From Prochlorococcus sp. AG-418-F16 (GTDB taxonomy: Bacteria > Cyanobacteriota > Cyanobacteriia > PCC-6307 > Cyanobiaceae), in NCBI GenBank assembly GCA_003214235.1, contig QCLW01000005.1, positions 1 through 51,656 on the forward strand: 51,656 bases of DNA. The letters run 5' to 3'. Shown piece by piece: positions 26,827-35,440 of the stretch. Below the pieces are notes generated by a model. It searched no databases. It was not told the origin of the DNA and was given only the letters and a program-made list of their open reading frames with translations. The translations under genes and the position numbers were made by a program. Position 1 is the stretch's first letter. Each line of letters begins with the position of its first letter.

Positions 26827-27903
26827 CTATTGAAATCTTTTATTAAGTTCAAGGGAATATTTGATCTTATCAGAAATATCCTCTATTTTATTTGGGTTAA
26901 AAGCCAAAGAGGGTTTACAAATATCATAAACAAATGGCAGATCTGAAGCAATTATATCAACATTACTGAACATTGCCTCTAATAATGGTAGTCCATAAGA
27001 TTCTATAAGAGATGGAAAAATAAGATAATCTATATATCTATAAATAATGAAAATCTCTTTATAAGATAAATCATTTAATAAAATCACATTTTGATTCTTA
27101 TTTTTAAACAGCTTATGATAATCAACATTAGTTATTGTCAAAAGTAACTTATGAGGATATTTATCATTTTTTTCTAATTCTTCAAAAGCTTTTAAAAGGT
27201 TGAAATGATTCTTGTGAGGCAAGCAATATGCTGGATAAAAATATAAGATATTTGATTTATATAGATTTTTTATATATTCCAATTTTGGATTATATTGAAA
27301 ATCTTTTGTGCCTAAATCAAGAATTTTAAAGTAGTTTTCTTTATTTATATTTCCCCAAATTTTTTCTTGCAATATAATTTTATTCTTTATTTTTAAATCC
27401 ATAAGAAGTTTCCTCATAGATTGAGTTTGAACAATTATTATATCGTCTGGTCTTTTAAATAAATTAAAAAGAATTTTATGAATTAATAGATAAAGATAAA
27501 CTTTAAAATAAAAAATACCAAATAATTTAAAGTTATTTTTTTCAAAAACTAATCTATTCTGACAAAATATATATACTTTAGTAAATTTATTACCAATTCT
27601 AAATAAGGGAGGTAAACCATTTAAAGATAGTTCAGTAAATTTTTTTATATTTTCCTCTTTAGAATTGAATTTATTAAATTTCAATATATATTTTATTCTA
27701 TAAAATAGTATTCTAATATTTCTAAAAGGTCCTTTTCTTAGGAAAATTATTTTTATATTTTTAAAGTCTTTTATATATTTTTTTGATCTAGAATCTAAAA
27801 ATATTAATTTATTTTTCTTATCAATATATTTTTGAATTAAGAATAAGTAAGTTAATCCACCCCCTTTATGAATACTTGTAGCATTAATTATATTATTAAT
27901 CAT
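26827..27903 (-). CDS. Glycosyltransferase family 4/1
   Basis: A 358-residue GT-B transferase. The N-terminal NATSIHKGGGLTYLFLIQK is the acceptor-domain loop. The donor domain has YPAYCLPHKNHFNLLKAFEE, DYLIFPSLIESYGLPLLEAM (E-x7-E region) and ASDLPFVYDI. The protein is very rich in Lys, Phe and Ile, in line with its AT-rich gene. It is the last gene of the long minus-strand block. The sugar specificity is unknown. Confidence 0.85.
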   Translation of the reverse strand: MINNIINATSIHKGGGLTYLFLIQKYIDKKNKLIFLDSRSKKYIKDFKNIKIIFLRKGPFRNIRILFYRIKYILKFNKFNSKEENIKKFTELSLNGLPPLFRIGNKFTKVYIFCQNRLVFEKNNFKLFGIFYFKVYLYLLIHKILFNLFKRPDDIIIVQTQSMRKLLMDLKIKNKIILQEKIWGNINKENYFKILDLGTKDFQYNPKLEYIKNLYKSNILYFYPAYCLPHKNHFNLLKAFEELEKNDKYPHKLLLTITNVDYHKLFKNKNQNVILLNDLSYKEIFIIYRYIDYLIFPSLIESYGLPLLEAMFSNVDIIASDLPFVYDICKPSLAFNPNKIEDISDKIKYSLELNKRFQ

Positions 27904-27989
27904 TTTATAATTAATAAATACTTATTCCATAAATAATTATACTAAATCTAATAATAAATAAGAATATAATATTATGAGAAAATATATTT

Positions 27990-28979
27990 TTAATCAAAAA
28001 GTTTTTTGAAAATTACTGATTTTTTTCTTAAGAATAGTTCTTGATTAATTAAAAAACTAATAATAAAAAAAATTATATTTTTTTTATTTAAAAAAATATA
28101 AAAAAGTTTGTGAAAAAGATTTTTGAAATTAAATCCCCTCATTACTTTTGCATAAGACTTCCTTCCAAGATAATATGGATTACTGCCTATAAAGATAGAA
28201 ACTTCATTGAGAAATTTCTTCCAATTTCTATTCGAATAAATAATTGATCTGTTAATTAAGAAATCAGTTGTGAGCCAATGGGCTATTAAACAAGCTCTTG
28301 AATAAATTAATTGGTTATTTCCTTTATTATGATTAGAAATCCGTTGTGAATGAATCCTTATTGAAACTAAAGGTTTATTAATAGAAAAAATTTTATATTT
28401 TGGTAATGCTCTCAACCATAATTCAAAATCTTGAGAATATTGCATATAGTTGTTATAACCTCCAAGCTGATAAAAAACATCTTTATTAATAATTACAGAA
28501 GAATGAGGGAAAAAAGCTCCTGCTTTTTCTAATGTAGACTGTATTTGGTTATGTTTTGAAGGATAATATTTAGAGAATAAATACTTTCCTTTTTCATCAA
28601 TAAAATTGCAAGATGATCCTATTATGGAATATTGAGTATTTTTTATTGCAAAACTTATTTGTGATTCAATACGATCTTTTCTTGATAAATCGTCAGCATC
28701 AAGTCTTGCAAGCCATTGACCATTAGCATGAGATGCAGCGATATTAAGAGATTTTGTTAAACCTAAATTCGAGCTATTTTGTAAAATAATCATTTTCATA
28801 CTACTATTTTTAGATAAATTCTTTAATATTAAATTTGTGGAATCACAACTACAATCATCAACTATCACTATTTCTAAATTTTTATATGTTTGATTAAAAA
28901 TTGACATTAAACAATTTTCAATAAAAGATTCACCATTATAAACAGCAACAATAAAACTAACTAAAGGCTTATAGCACAT
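27990..28979 (-). CDS. Glycosyltransferase family 2
   Basis: A 329-residue GT-A transferase. It begins KPLVSFIVAVYNGESFIENC and has the nucleotide-binding EIVIVDDCSCDSTNLIL. The metal motif is LARLDADDLSRKDRIESQI (Asp-x-Asp), and GGYNNYMQYSQDFELWLRAL contains the catalytic-base region (ED-like). The hydrophobic C-terminus may touch the membrane. It lies within the minus-strand polysaccharide operon; the substrate is unknown. Confidence 0.9.
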   Translation of the reverse strand: MCYKPLVSFIVAVYNGESFIENCLMSIFNQTYKNLEIVIVDDCSCDSTNLILKNLSKNSSMKMIILQNSSNLGLTKSLNIAASHANGQWLARLDADDLSRKDRIESQISFAIKNTQYSIIGSSCNFIDEKGKYLFSKYYPSKHNQIQSTLEKAGAFFPHSSVIINKDVFYQLGGYNNYMQYSQDFELWLRALPKYKIFSINKPLVSIRIHSQRISNHNKGNNQLIYSRACLIAHWLTTDFLINRSIIYSNRNWKKFLNEVSIFIGSNPYYLGRKSYAKVMRGFNFKNLFHKLFYIFLNKKNIIFFIISFLINQELFLRKKSVIFKKLFD

Positions 28980-29091
28980 AATTATTATTTAATAAATTAA
29001 AAATTTTTAGTAATATAAACTGCACTTTTAACATAAATTCAGAAAATCAAATTTTAAGTAATTTCAAATTTGTTGATTAAATTTGTATAAA

Positions 29092-30150
29092 TCATAATCC
29101 TTTTAATATTTCTTGCAAATTAGTATAATAATTTTGCATAGAAAAACTTAAATTTATTTTTTTAATAGTTTCTTTTTTGTTGGCATAATTTTTTTGATTA
29201 GATAAAAACTTTATTATCTCTTCTTTTGAGTAGAAATTATGATTTCCCTGAAGATGAGATTTAAAAAGAGGACCTATCCCTTGTCTTAGCTGGAATTCAT
29301 GAATGTCTGGGATAAAGTATACCAAATTTTCTCCTCCTGAATATAAATAATCTAAACCAATAGATGAGTAATCTGTTATTAAAGACAACACGTTTTCCCA
29401 TTCTTTTTCAAATGGTTTTACGCTTTTAGAAAAATTTGATTTAACATTCATTTCTTGCTCAGGATGCAAGGTATATCTAACTAAAAATCCCAAATCAATA
29501 ATTGTTTCAACAAAATCCTCATCTTCTAGAATTAACTCTATAGGAGACTTTATCCCGTCCCACCTATGCGTTGGAGAAAAAAGGACTATTTTTTTTAAAT
29601 TATTTTGTATTATTTTTTTTGATAAATAAATATTCTTAGGCAAAGGATAATTAAGTACAAGATTAATTGGATATGCGAAAGCTGCTGCTTGATAAAGCAT
29701 TCCTTCATTAGTGGGAGTTAAAACAATAAATTTAAAAAATATATTAAAAACAAAATTCCTTATATATAAAGTAAGATTTAATAATTTTCTTTTACTTTTA
29801 AAATGACCTGTAGCTTTTAAAATTATTCCTGGAGTTAGGATTATTCTTGTGACTTTTCTATTTAATAATTGAGAAAAAAATAAAACAATTTTTTTTAACC
29901 CTTTTGGTTTTCCAAAAATAAGGGTGGATTTTATCGAATACCTAAAGATTGTAAAAATATTATATTTACTTAATATTGACATATTAGTATTTCTATATTT
30001 TTTAAGAAGATCAATAATTTTTTGCTCTGAATTTTGTTCAAGAAAAATAATAAACTTAAAGTTATTTTCTTTATTAATTGAATATAAAAGTCCTTCAAAG
30101 TGATCTTCTAGGGGTCTGTATCCTGATGTAAAAATAATTGCATATTGCAT
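29092..30150 (-). CDS. CDP-glycerol glycerophosphotransferase-like (TagF/TagB) protein
   Basis: A 352-residue protein whose second half shows the TagF family core: VLFSPTHRWDG (the conserved PTHR), TLHPEQEMNV, LSLITDYSSIGLDYLYSGG (the DYSS motif) and LVYFIPDIHEFQLRQGIGP. The family polymerises or attaches glycerol- or ribitol-phosphate, and occurs in both teichoic-acid and Gram-negative capsule clusters. No CDP-glycerol synthase is seen in this window, so the donor is open. It could attach some other CDP-linked phosphate group. Confidence 0.82.
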   Translation of the reverse strand: MQYAIIFTSGYRPLEDHFEGLLYSINKENNFKFIIFLEQNSEQKIIDLLKKYRNTNMSILSKYNIFTIFRYSIKSTLIFGKPKGLKKIVLFFSQLLNRKVTRIILTPGIILKATGHFKSKRKLLNLTLYIRNFVFNIFFKFIVLTPTNEGMLYQAAAFAYPINLVLNYPLPKNIYLSKKIIQNNLKKIVLFSPTHRWDGIKSPIELILEDEDFVETIIDLGFLVRYTLHPEQEMNVKSNFSKSVKPFEKEWENVLSLITDYSSIGLDYLYSGGENLVYFIPDIHEFQLRQGIGPLFKSHLQGNHNFYSKEEIIKFLSNQKNYANKKETIKKINLSFSMQNYYTNLQEILKGL

Positions 30151-30163
30151 AGTTAATAAAATT

Positions 30164-31195
30164 TTATTTTTTCTTGAGTAATTTAAATACGTTTAAATAC
30201 TTCAGAAGTCTATACTTTCCTAGGATAAAAAGAGGTAACAAATAAATTAAAATAATGCATGGATAAATTCTTTGAGAATTTTTATATACATATAAAATAT
30301 CGGATATCTTTAAAAGTTTATCCTTTTTTAGAGATAACCAAAGGGAAAAATTAAGATATAATTTTTTCTCTATAAATGCCTTTGATTTATAGTTTAATTG
30401 AACATTATTTAATTTTTTAATGTATAAATATATTTCTGTTGAGTCAAATATAAATGTTTTTCTTCTTATCAAAGGGTCATTATAAAAATAGCTCCCATAT
30501 TTAATATTTTGAAAGACAATTGGGAAACGATCAAAAATTCCTAGGGTCGTTATGCTATTTAAAACATTGTAATTTATAGCCTTAATTAAATAATTATTCT
30601 TAAGCAAATTATTATTTTTGAATTTTATTTCTTTTAATGAATCTTCAAGTAATTTTGTTCTAATAATATTAGAAGATATAAATCCAAGATTCTTATCTAG
30701 ATCTAATGTATCTTCGTTATTTAAAAATTGATTAATATCTGGTTTATAGAATTTACAAAAATTAAAAATATCTTTTTCATAGTGTTTTTCTTTTGGACGA
30801 TTCTTAACAGCTATAGTATCAAGTGATAAAAAATCAATATCTTTTTCTTTCAGAAGTCTTATTATATTAGGAAGAAATGTAAGATTCAAATAATCATCAT
30901 CTGATAATAACCATTTGTAAAAGCCATTGGAATTTAGAATTGATCTTTGTAAATTCGCGGGGAAACCCATATTAGTAATATTTTCAAATAGATGAATATG
31001 ATTTTTTTTTGAAACAGAATTCAAAAAAATTTTTAATTTATTAATTTCTTTTTCATCAGAATTATTATCAAAAATACTAATACAAATAGCTTGATTAAGA
31101 TTAAAATGATCTATTTTTATAATTAAATTTCTTAATCGATTTATTAATAAATTTATCCTGTTATAGGATAAAAATGACATTTCCAAAAGATACAT
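30164..31195 (-). CDS. Glycosyltransferase family 2-like
   Basis: A 343-residue GT-A-like protein starting LLEMSFLSYNRINLLINRL, with ICISIFDNNSDEKEINKL (nucleotide-binding strand) and GFYKWLLSDDDYLN (metal-binding Asp motif, family: S-D-D-D). The remaining two thirds are divergent and AT-rich. It follows the epimerase gene by 9 bases, so it is part of the same transcript. The specificity is unknown. Confidence 0.75.
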   Translation of the reverse strand: MYLLEMSFLSYNRINLLINRLRNLIIKIDHFNLNQAICISIFDNNSDEKEINKLKIFLNSVSKKNHIHLFENITNMGFPANLQRSILNSNGFYKWLLSDDDYLNLTFLPNIIRLLKEKDIDFLSLDTIAVKNRPKEKHYEKDIFNFCKFYKPDINQFLNNEDTLDLDKNLGFISSNIIRTKLLEDSLKEIKFKNNNLLKNNYLIKAINYNVLNSITTLGIFDRFPIVFQNIKYGSYFYNDPLIRRKTFIFDSTEIYLYIKKLNNVQLNYKSKAFIEKKLYLNFSLWLSLKKDKLLKISDILYVYKNSQRIYPCIILIYLLPLFILGKYRLLKYLNVFKLLKKK

Positions 31196-31204
31196 TATTT
31201 TAAT

Positions 31205-32116
31205 TTATTTTGAATTTAATTTATACATATCTAATCCAGCCTGTTCGATAGAAAATTTAGGTTTCCATCCAATACTATATAAAAACTCTGGGTCAGTACA
31301 TATATCTTTCAATTCTCCATCATGAAAATCCTTTTCACCAAAAAACAACTTTGAATCTGAATTAAATGCTTTATGCAAGAAGCATACAAATTCCTTTAAA
31401 GATACCTTGATTCCAGTTCCAATCTCAATTTTATTTGGGAGATGAACTATTGATCCATAAAACAAGATATGTTTTATGGCGCTGACAATATCTTTTATAT
31501 ATATAAAATCTCTTAATTGGTTGCCAGGAGAAAGCTTAATTATATTATTCTTTTTTTTTAATTCTAAAAAAAGCCAACCTGTAAACTTTGAAATAGACTC
31601 CCCAGGTCCATAAATATGATGTAAATATAAATCTATTATTTTTACAATACCTTTAGAATTATATCTTTTAAGTAGTTCTTTGAAACCTAATTTAGATTCT
31701 GTATATTTATTCATATAGCTACTGCGATTTTGCTCAAAGAAAGAAGTACAATTAAAAAATAATGGGGTATTGCACAAAGAGGCTAATCTAAATAAATAGA
31801 AGGGAAAATCTATATTTGAAGAATTAATATAATAATCTGATTCTTTTTTTTTCCCATATACAACTGCAGTATGAATTAAGCAGTCTGTATTTGATAAATT
31901 TTTAATTAGACCTTTTTTATTATTTATTAAAATGTAGTTAAAATTTCTTAATTTACTCAAACTAACCAAATTACTCGTAAGGTAATTAGAGTGACATATT
32001 GCAGTTACAGATACATTATCAGATAATAAATATTTTGCTAAGTTATAACCTAAATATCCATTGCAACCAGTAATAGAAACATGATTCTTTTTGAGAATTA
32101 TATTTTTATTCATCAT
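31205..32116 (-). CDS. NAD-dependent epimerase/reductase (SDR), likely CDP-sugar reductase
   Basis: A 303-residue extended SDR. The NAD loop ITGCNGYLGYNLAKYLL (G-x-x-G-x-x-G) is near residue 17. The catalytic pair Tyr-x-x-x-Lys appears as YTESK, preceded by FNCTSFFEQN, and IYGPGESISKFTGWLF and LRDFIYIKDIVSAI follow the family pattern. Its place directly after rfbF-rfbG suggests the final 4-keto reductase or epimerase of the CDP-dideoxyhexose route, like CDP-abequose or CDP-paratose synthase. The exact stereochemistry cannot be read. Confidence 0.72.
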   Translation of the reverse strand: MMNKNIILKKNHVSITGCNGYLGYNLAKYLLSDNVSVTAICHSNYLTSNLVSLSKLRNFNYILINNKKGLIKNLSNTDCLIHTAVVYGKKKESDYYINSSNIDFPFYLFRLASLCNTPLFFNCTSFFEQNRSSYMNKYTESKLGFKELLKRYNSKGIVKIIDLYLHHIYGPGESISKFTGWLFLELKKKNNIIKLSPGNQLRDFIYIKDIVSAIKHILFYGSIVHLPNKIEIGTGIKVSLKEFVCFLHKAFNSDSKLFFGEKDFHDGELKDICTDPEFLYSIGWKPKFSIEQAGLDMYKLNSK

Positions 32117-32154
32117 AATAAATGTTTCTAGAAAGTTAAATTTTTCACAATTTC

Positions 32155-33225
32155 TTATTTTATATTTATATATTTTTCTATTTGAGATTCTGTAAATGAG
32201 ATTGAATCAAAGCCTTTATAAAAGTTCTCATACCAATCTATTGTCCATTCAATAGCTTCCTTAGTTGTAAGCTTATTAACCCAACTCAAATTCTTATTAG
32301 AGGAAGAAGAATCCAAGCTTAAATATGCATTCTCATTTTTTATATTAGTAATATTAGAATATTTGATATTAATATTTAGTTTATTTTCGAAAGTTTTAAT
32401 TATGTCCGACACTTTAAACTCAACTAAATCAGTAGGTCCGAAATTCCATGCTTTATTAAATTTTCCTGGATATTTGTATAACTTCTCAGCTAGACTAATA
32501 TATCCATTTATAGGTTCTAAGACATGCTGCCAAGGTCTAACTGCTGAGGGATAACGTAATTCTAATTTTGTATTCTCCTCCCAAATATATCTGACTATAT
32601 CTGTAATTAATCTATATTCTGACCAATCACCACCGCCAATTACATTACCTGCTCTAGCAGTAGCAATTTGAGAAGAATTTTTATTTAAAAAAAAAGAATC
32701 TCTATAGCTCTCTGAAATAATTTCGGCACAGGCTTTACTTGCACTATATGGATCTGATCCTCCAAGAGAATCAGATTCTTTGTGAGGTAGATTATGAGTA
32801 TTTTTTTTATAACATTTATCGGATGTAATTATTACAACCGATATAAATTTATTACTAAATCTGACCAATTCCAATAGATTGGCAAGTCCAATCACATTTG
32901 TCTTAATTGTATCAATTGGTAATTGATAGGATTTTAAAACTATTGGCTGAGCTGCGAAATGAAAAACTATATCTGGTTTTATCGAAAAAAAATATTCTTT
33001 AAGATTATCAAAATTATTGATATCATCATATGTCGAATGACATAATTCACTTATGCTTAGAATTTCAAATAAATTAGGTTTAGTATTTGGCTTTAATGAA
33101 TATCCATATACTATTGAGCCTAAATTAGTTAATAATTTTGTCATCCAAGAACCTTTAAAACCTGAATGCCCAGTTAATAAAACTCTTTTACCCTTCCAAA
33201 AATCTTTATTCAAATTAATTACCAT
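32155..33225 (-). CDS. rfbG: CDP-glucose 4,6-dehydratase
   Basis: A 356-residue SDR that turns CDP-glucose into CDP-4-keto-6-deoxyglucose. The diagnostic start VLLTGHSGFKGSWMTKLL is typical of RfbG. The active site has VVIITSDKCYKKNTHNLPHK and DPYSASKACAEIISESY (Tyr-x-x-x-Lys), and TARAGNVIGGGDWSEYRL and VRPWQHVLEPINGYISLAE are also RfbG-like. Its start overlaps the end of rfbF by 7 bases, so translation is probably coupled. Confidence 0.95.
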   Translation of the reverse strand: MVINLNKDFWKGKRVLLTGHSGFKGSWMTKLLTNLGSIVYGYSLKPNTKPNLFEILSISELCHSTYDDINNFDNLKEYFFSIKPDIVFHFAAQPIVLKSYQLPIDTIKTNVIGLANLLELVRFSNKFISVVIITSDKCYKKNTHNLPHKESDSLGGSDPYSASKACAEIISESYRDSFFLNKNSSQIATARAGNVIGGGDWSEYRLITDIVRYIWEENTKLELRYPSAVRPWQHVLEPINGYISLAEKLYKYPGKFNKAWNFGPTDLVEFKVSDIIKTFENKLNINIKYSNITNIKNENAYLSLDSSSSNKNLSWVNKLTTKEAIEWTIDWYENFYKGFDSISFTESQIEKYINIK

Positions 33226-33986
33226 GGTGCTTGATTTTTATTCCATAGGTCACAAAGTATATTTTTATCTCTGAGCGTATCCATAGGGTGCCAAAATCCA
33301 TAATGTTTATAGGCAGAGACAAGTTTTTTTGATGATAATGCAGGTAAAGTTTTGTATTCAAAAGAATCATCTAAATCGTCTATATAATCAAATATTTTTT
33401 TGTTTAAAACAAAAAAACCAGAATTAATCCATCCTTCTCCATTAATTGGTTTTTCTACAAAATTTTCTATCGTATTATCATCATTAGAAATAGTAACTGA
33501 TCCAAATCTTCCTTTAGGTCTGGTAACGGTTACGGTAACAACTTTACCGGAATTCACATGATGCTCATATAAATTATCAATTGATATGTCAGATAGTCCA
33601 TCTCCATAAGTCATAAAAAATTCTTCTTCATCAGGAAGATAATTTTTTATTTTTTTTAACCTCCCAGCTGTCTGCGTTTCAATTCCAGTATCTACAATTG
33701 TTACTTTCCAGGGTTTTACAAAATTATCATGAAAAGAAATTTTATTTTTATCAAGATCAAAAGTAACATTTGACTTGTGTAAACAAAAATTCGCAAAATA
33801 TTCTTTAATAACATATGATTTGTAACCAGCACAAATTATAAATTCATTAATATTAAATCTTGAGTAAATATTCATAATATGGTTTAGAATTGGTTCACCA
33901 CCTATTTCAACCATAGGCTTAGGTTTTTTATCTGTTTCCTCAGAGAGACGAGTTCCTAAACCACCCGCTAAAATTACAGCTTTCAC
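33219..33986 (-). CDS. rfbF: Glucose-1-phosphate cytidylyltransferase
   Basis: A 255-residue nucleotidyltransferase that makes CDP-glucose from CTP and glucose-1-phosphate. The opening KAVILAGGLGTRLSEETD followed by KPKPMVEIGGEPILNHIMN is the family signature. It also shows EFFMTYGDGLSDISIDNL (metal-binding Asp), RPKGRFGSVTISND, and KPINGEGWINSGFFVLNK. The length equals that of RfbF. It is the committed first step of CDP-3,6-dideoxyhexose synthesis. Confidence 0.95.
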   Translation of the reverse strand: MKAVILAGGLGTRLSEETDKKPKPMVEIGGEPILNHIMNIYSRFNINEFIICAGYKSYVIKEYFANFCLHKSNVTFDLDKNKISFHDNFVKPWKVTIVDTGIETQTAGRLKKIKNYLPDEEEFFMTYGDGLSDISIDNLYEHHVNSGKVVTVTVTRPKGRFGSVTISNDDNTIENFVEKPINGEGWINSGFFVLNKKIFDYIDDLDDSFEYKTLPALSSKKLVSAYKHYGFWHPMDTLRDKNILCDLWNKNQAPW

Positions 33987-34055
33987 TTATAAATAAATGC
34001 TTTTTATATCTTAACTTAACTAAGGTGAATTTCCTAAAAACTAATAATATATTTT

Positions 34056-34841
34056 CTAGAAAGATATAAATTCGTCAAAATTTAATATTTCTTCTGCCAC
34101 TTTAATATCTGATGGAGTATCAATTTCAGCCCAAGGATGAGAAATTTTTAAGGCTTTTAAATTTAAACCTTTATCTATACAATATTGCAAAAAATCAGTC
34201 ATATATAAATTCTTTGAATAATCTAATGGGTTTGCATTTAATATTTCATCCCAAATTTCTAAAACACTAGATATCAATTTTGAAGAAATTTTAATCAATC
34301 CCATATATTGAGCATCTACATTATTCAAATCATTTATTTTCTGACCTATTGATAAAATATTATGATCATTATCAATTGATAATGATTCAAGATCGTTCTC
34401 AATATCATACATCCTTAGCTTCCAATACTTTTTAAAATTCATATCAACCGCACATGAAAATTGATCTTGAATATTAATTAATTTTGTCAATATTTGAGGA
34501 CTATAAATTATATCCCCATAAGAAATTATAATATCTTGCTTATTAATACAACTTTCAATTAAAGGCCTAGCTTTAAAAAAACTATAAACCATATTACTGG
34601 TATCATATTCTTTATTCCAAAAATAATTTTGTTCGTATTTTCTTTCTAAGATTTTCGTATTTAAATAACCTGTAATTATATTTACAGGTATTTTATTTTT
34701 TTTAAATAAATATAATTGCCATTCTAAAATAGGCTTTGAATTAACTTGAACCAAGCATTTAGGTATGTTTTTTGTTAAAGGCATTAACCTAGATCCTTTT
34801 CCAGCGGCTAAGATAATAGCCTGATATTTTCCCATTATCAT
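34056..34841 (-). CDS. LicC-like cytidylyltransferase, probable CTP:phosphoglutamine cytidylyltransferase
   Basis: A 261-residue GT-A-type nucleotidyltransferase. The motif AIILAAGKGSRLMPLTKNIP with the following Pro-Lys binds the nucleotide. NSKPILEWQLYLFKK, the EYDTSNMVYSFFKA segment, and ISYGDIIYS (metal Asp) match the LicC/sugar-phosphate cytidylyltransferase group. Its start overlaps the amidotransferase stop by 4 bases. Together with the next two genes it reproduces the C. jejuni Cj1416-Cj1417-Cj1418 set, in which Cj1416 transfers CMP to L-glutamine phosphate. The link is inference from context; LicC-type phosphocholine activity is the main alternative. Confidence 0.72.
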   Translation of the reverse strand: MIMGKYQAIILAAGKGSRLMPLTKNIPKCLVQVNSKPILEWQLYLFKKNKIPVNIITGYLNTKILERKYEQNYFWNKEYDTSNMVYSFFKARPLIESCINKQDIIISYGDIIYSPQILTKLINIQDQFSCAVDMNFKKYWKLRMYDIENDLESLSIDNDHNILSIGQKINDLNNVDAQYMGLIKISSKLISSVLEIWDEILNANPLDYSKNLYMTDFLQYCIDKGLNLKALKISHPWAEIDTPSDIKVAEEILNFDEFISF

Positions 34842-35440
34842 TTACTATTAAAGATTGTATTTATTAAAGAATAATCAAAATCTGATATTTTTTTTTCTCG
34901 TTCAGGGTGCCACATTATTCCAGTCCATGGGTAAATTTTATGTTTAATATATTCACTACAATTATCTTTTGAATAAGCTAAAGATTTTACAGGATCTCGA
35001 ATAGAAGAATGTAGTACTCCAAAATTATGAAAACTATTGACTTCTAAGCTTCTTTTATTATCAACAAAATAGATTTCATGTTTTACGTTTATATGATTTT
35101 TAAACTTTACTAAGGAAAATTTTTCATAATTAAGAATAAATTGCATCCCGCGACATATACCTAAGACAGGGATATTTCTTGCCGAAGAATATTCCAAAAT
35201 AAACTTTTCTAATTTATCTCTTTCAGGATATTCTCCAATATTATTTCCCCCTGAAAGAACAAAACCACCAAATAATTTAAATAATTGAGTTAAAGATTCT
35301 TTAGAAGAATAAGCTGAGATTGGAACACATACTAAATTTAATTGATTAAAAATTAATGGAAGTCTATAATCTAAAGCTTCTCTTAACTCTTCTCTAGAAG
35401 GATAATTATCTATTCTTTGAGTAATTCCTATTATTTTCAT
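34838..35440 (-). CDS. Class I glutamine amidotransferase-like hydrolase (peptidase C26), Cj1417-like
   Basis: A 200-residue hydrolase of the gamma-glutamyl hydrolase type. The nucleophile Cys96 is in VLGICRGMQF, and His178 and Glu180 in GIMWHPERE complete the triad. GGFVLSGGNNIGEYPERD supplies the oxyanion region. It is free-standing, with no partner synthetase domain. It overlaps both neighbours by 4 bases, which implies coupled translation. In C. jejuni, Cj1417 removes glutamate from CDP-L-glutamine to release cytidine diphosphoramidate. I infer the same reaction here; a general gamma-Glu-amide hydrolase is the alternative. Confidence 0.8.
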   Translation of the reverse strand: MKIIGITQRIDNYPSREELREALDYRLPLIFNQLNLVCVPISAYSSKESLTQLFKLFGGFVLSGGNNIGEYPERDKLEKFILEYSSARNIPVLGICRGMQFILNYEKFSLVKFKNHINVKHEIYFVDNKRSLEVNSFHNFGVLHSSIRDPVKSLAYSKDNCSEYIKHKIYPWTGIMWHPEREKKISDFDYSLINTIFNSK

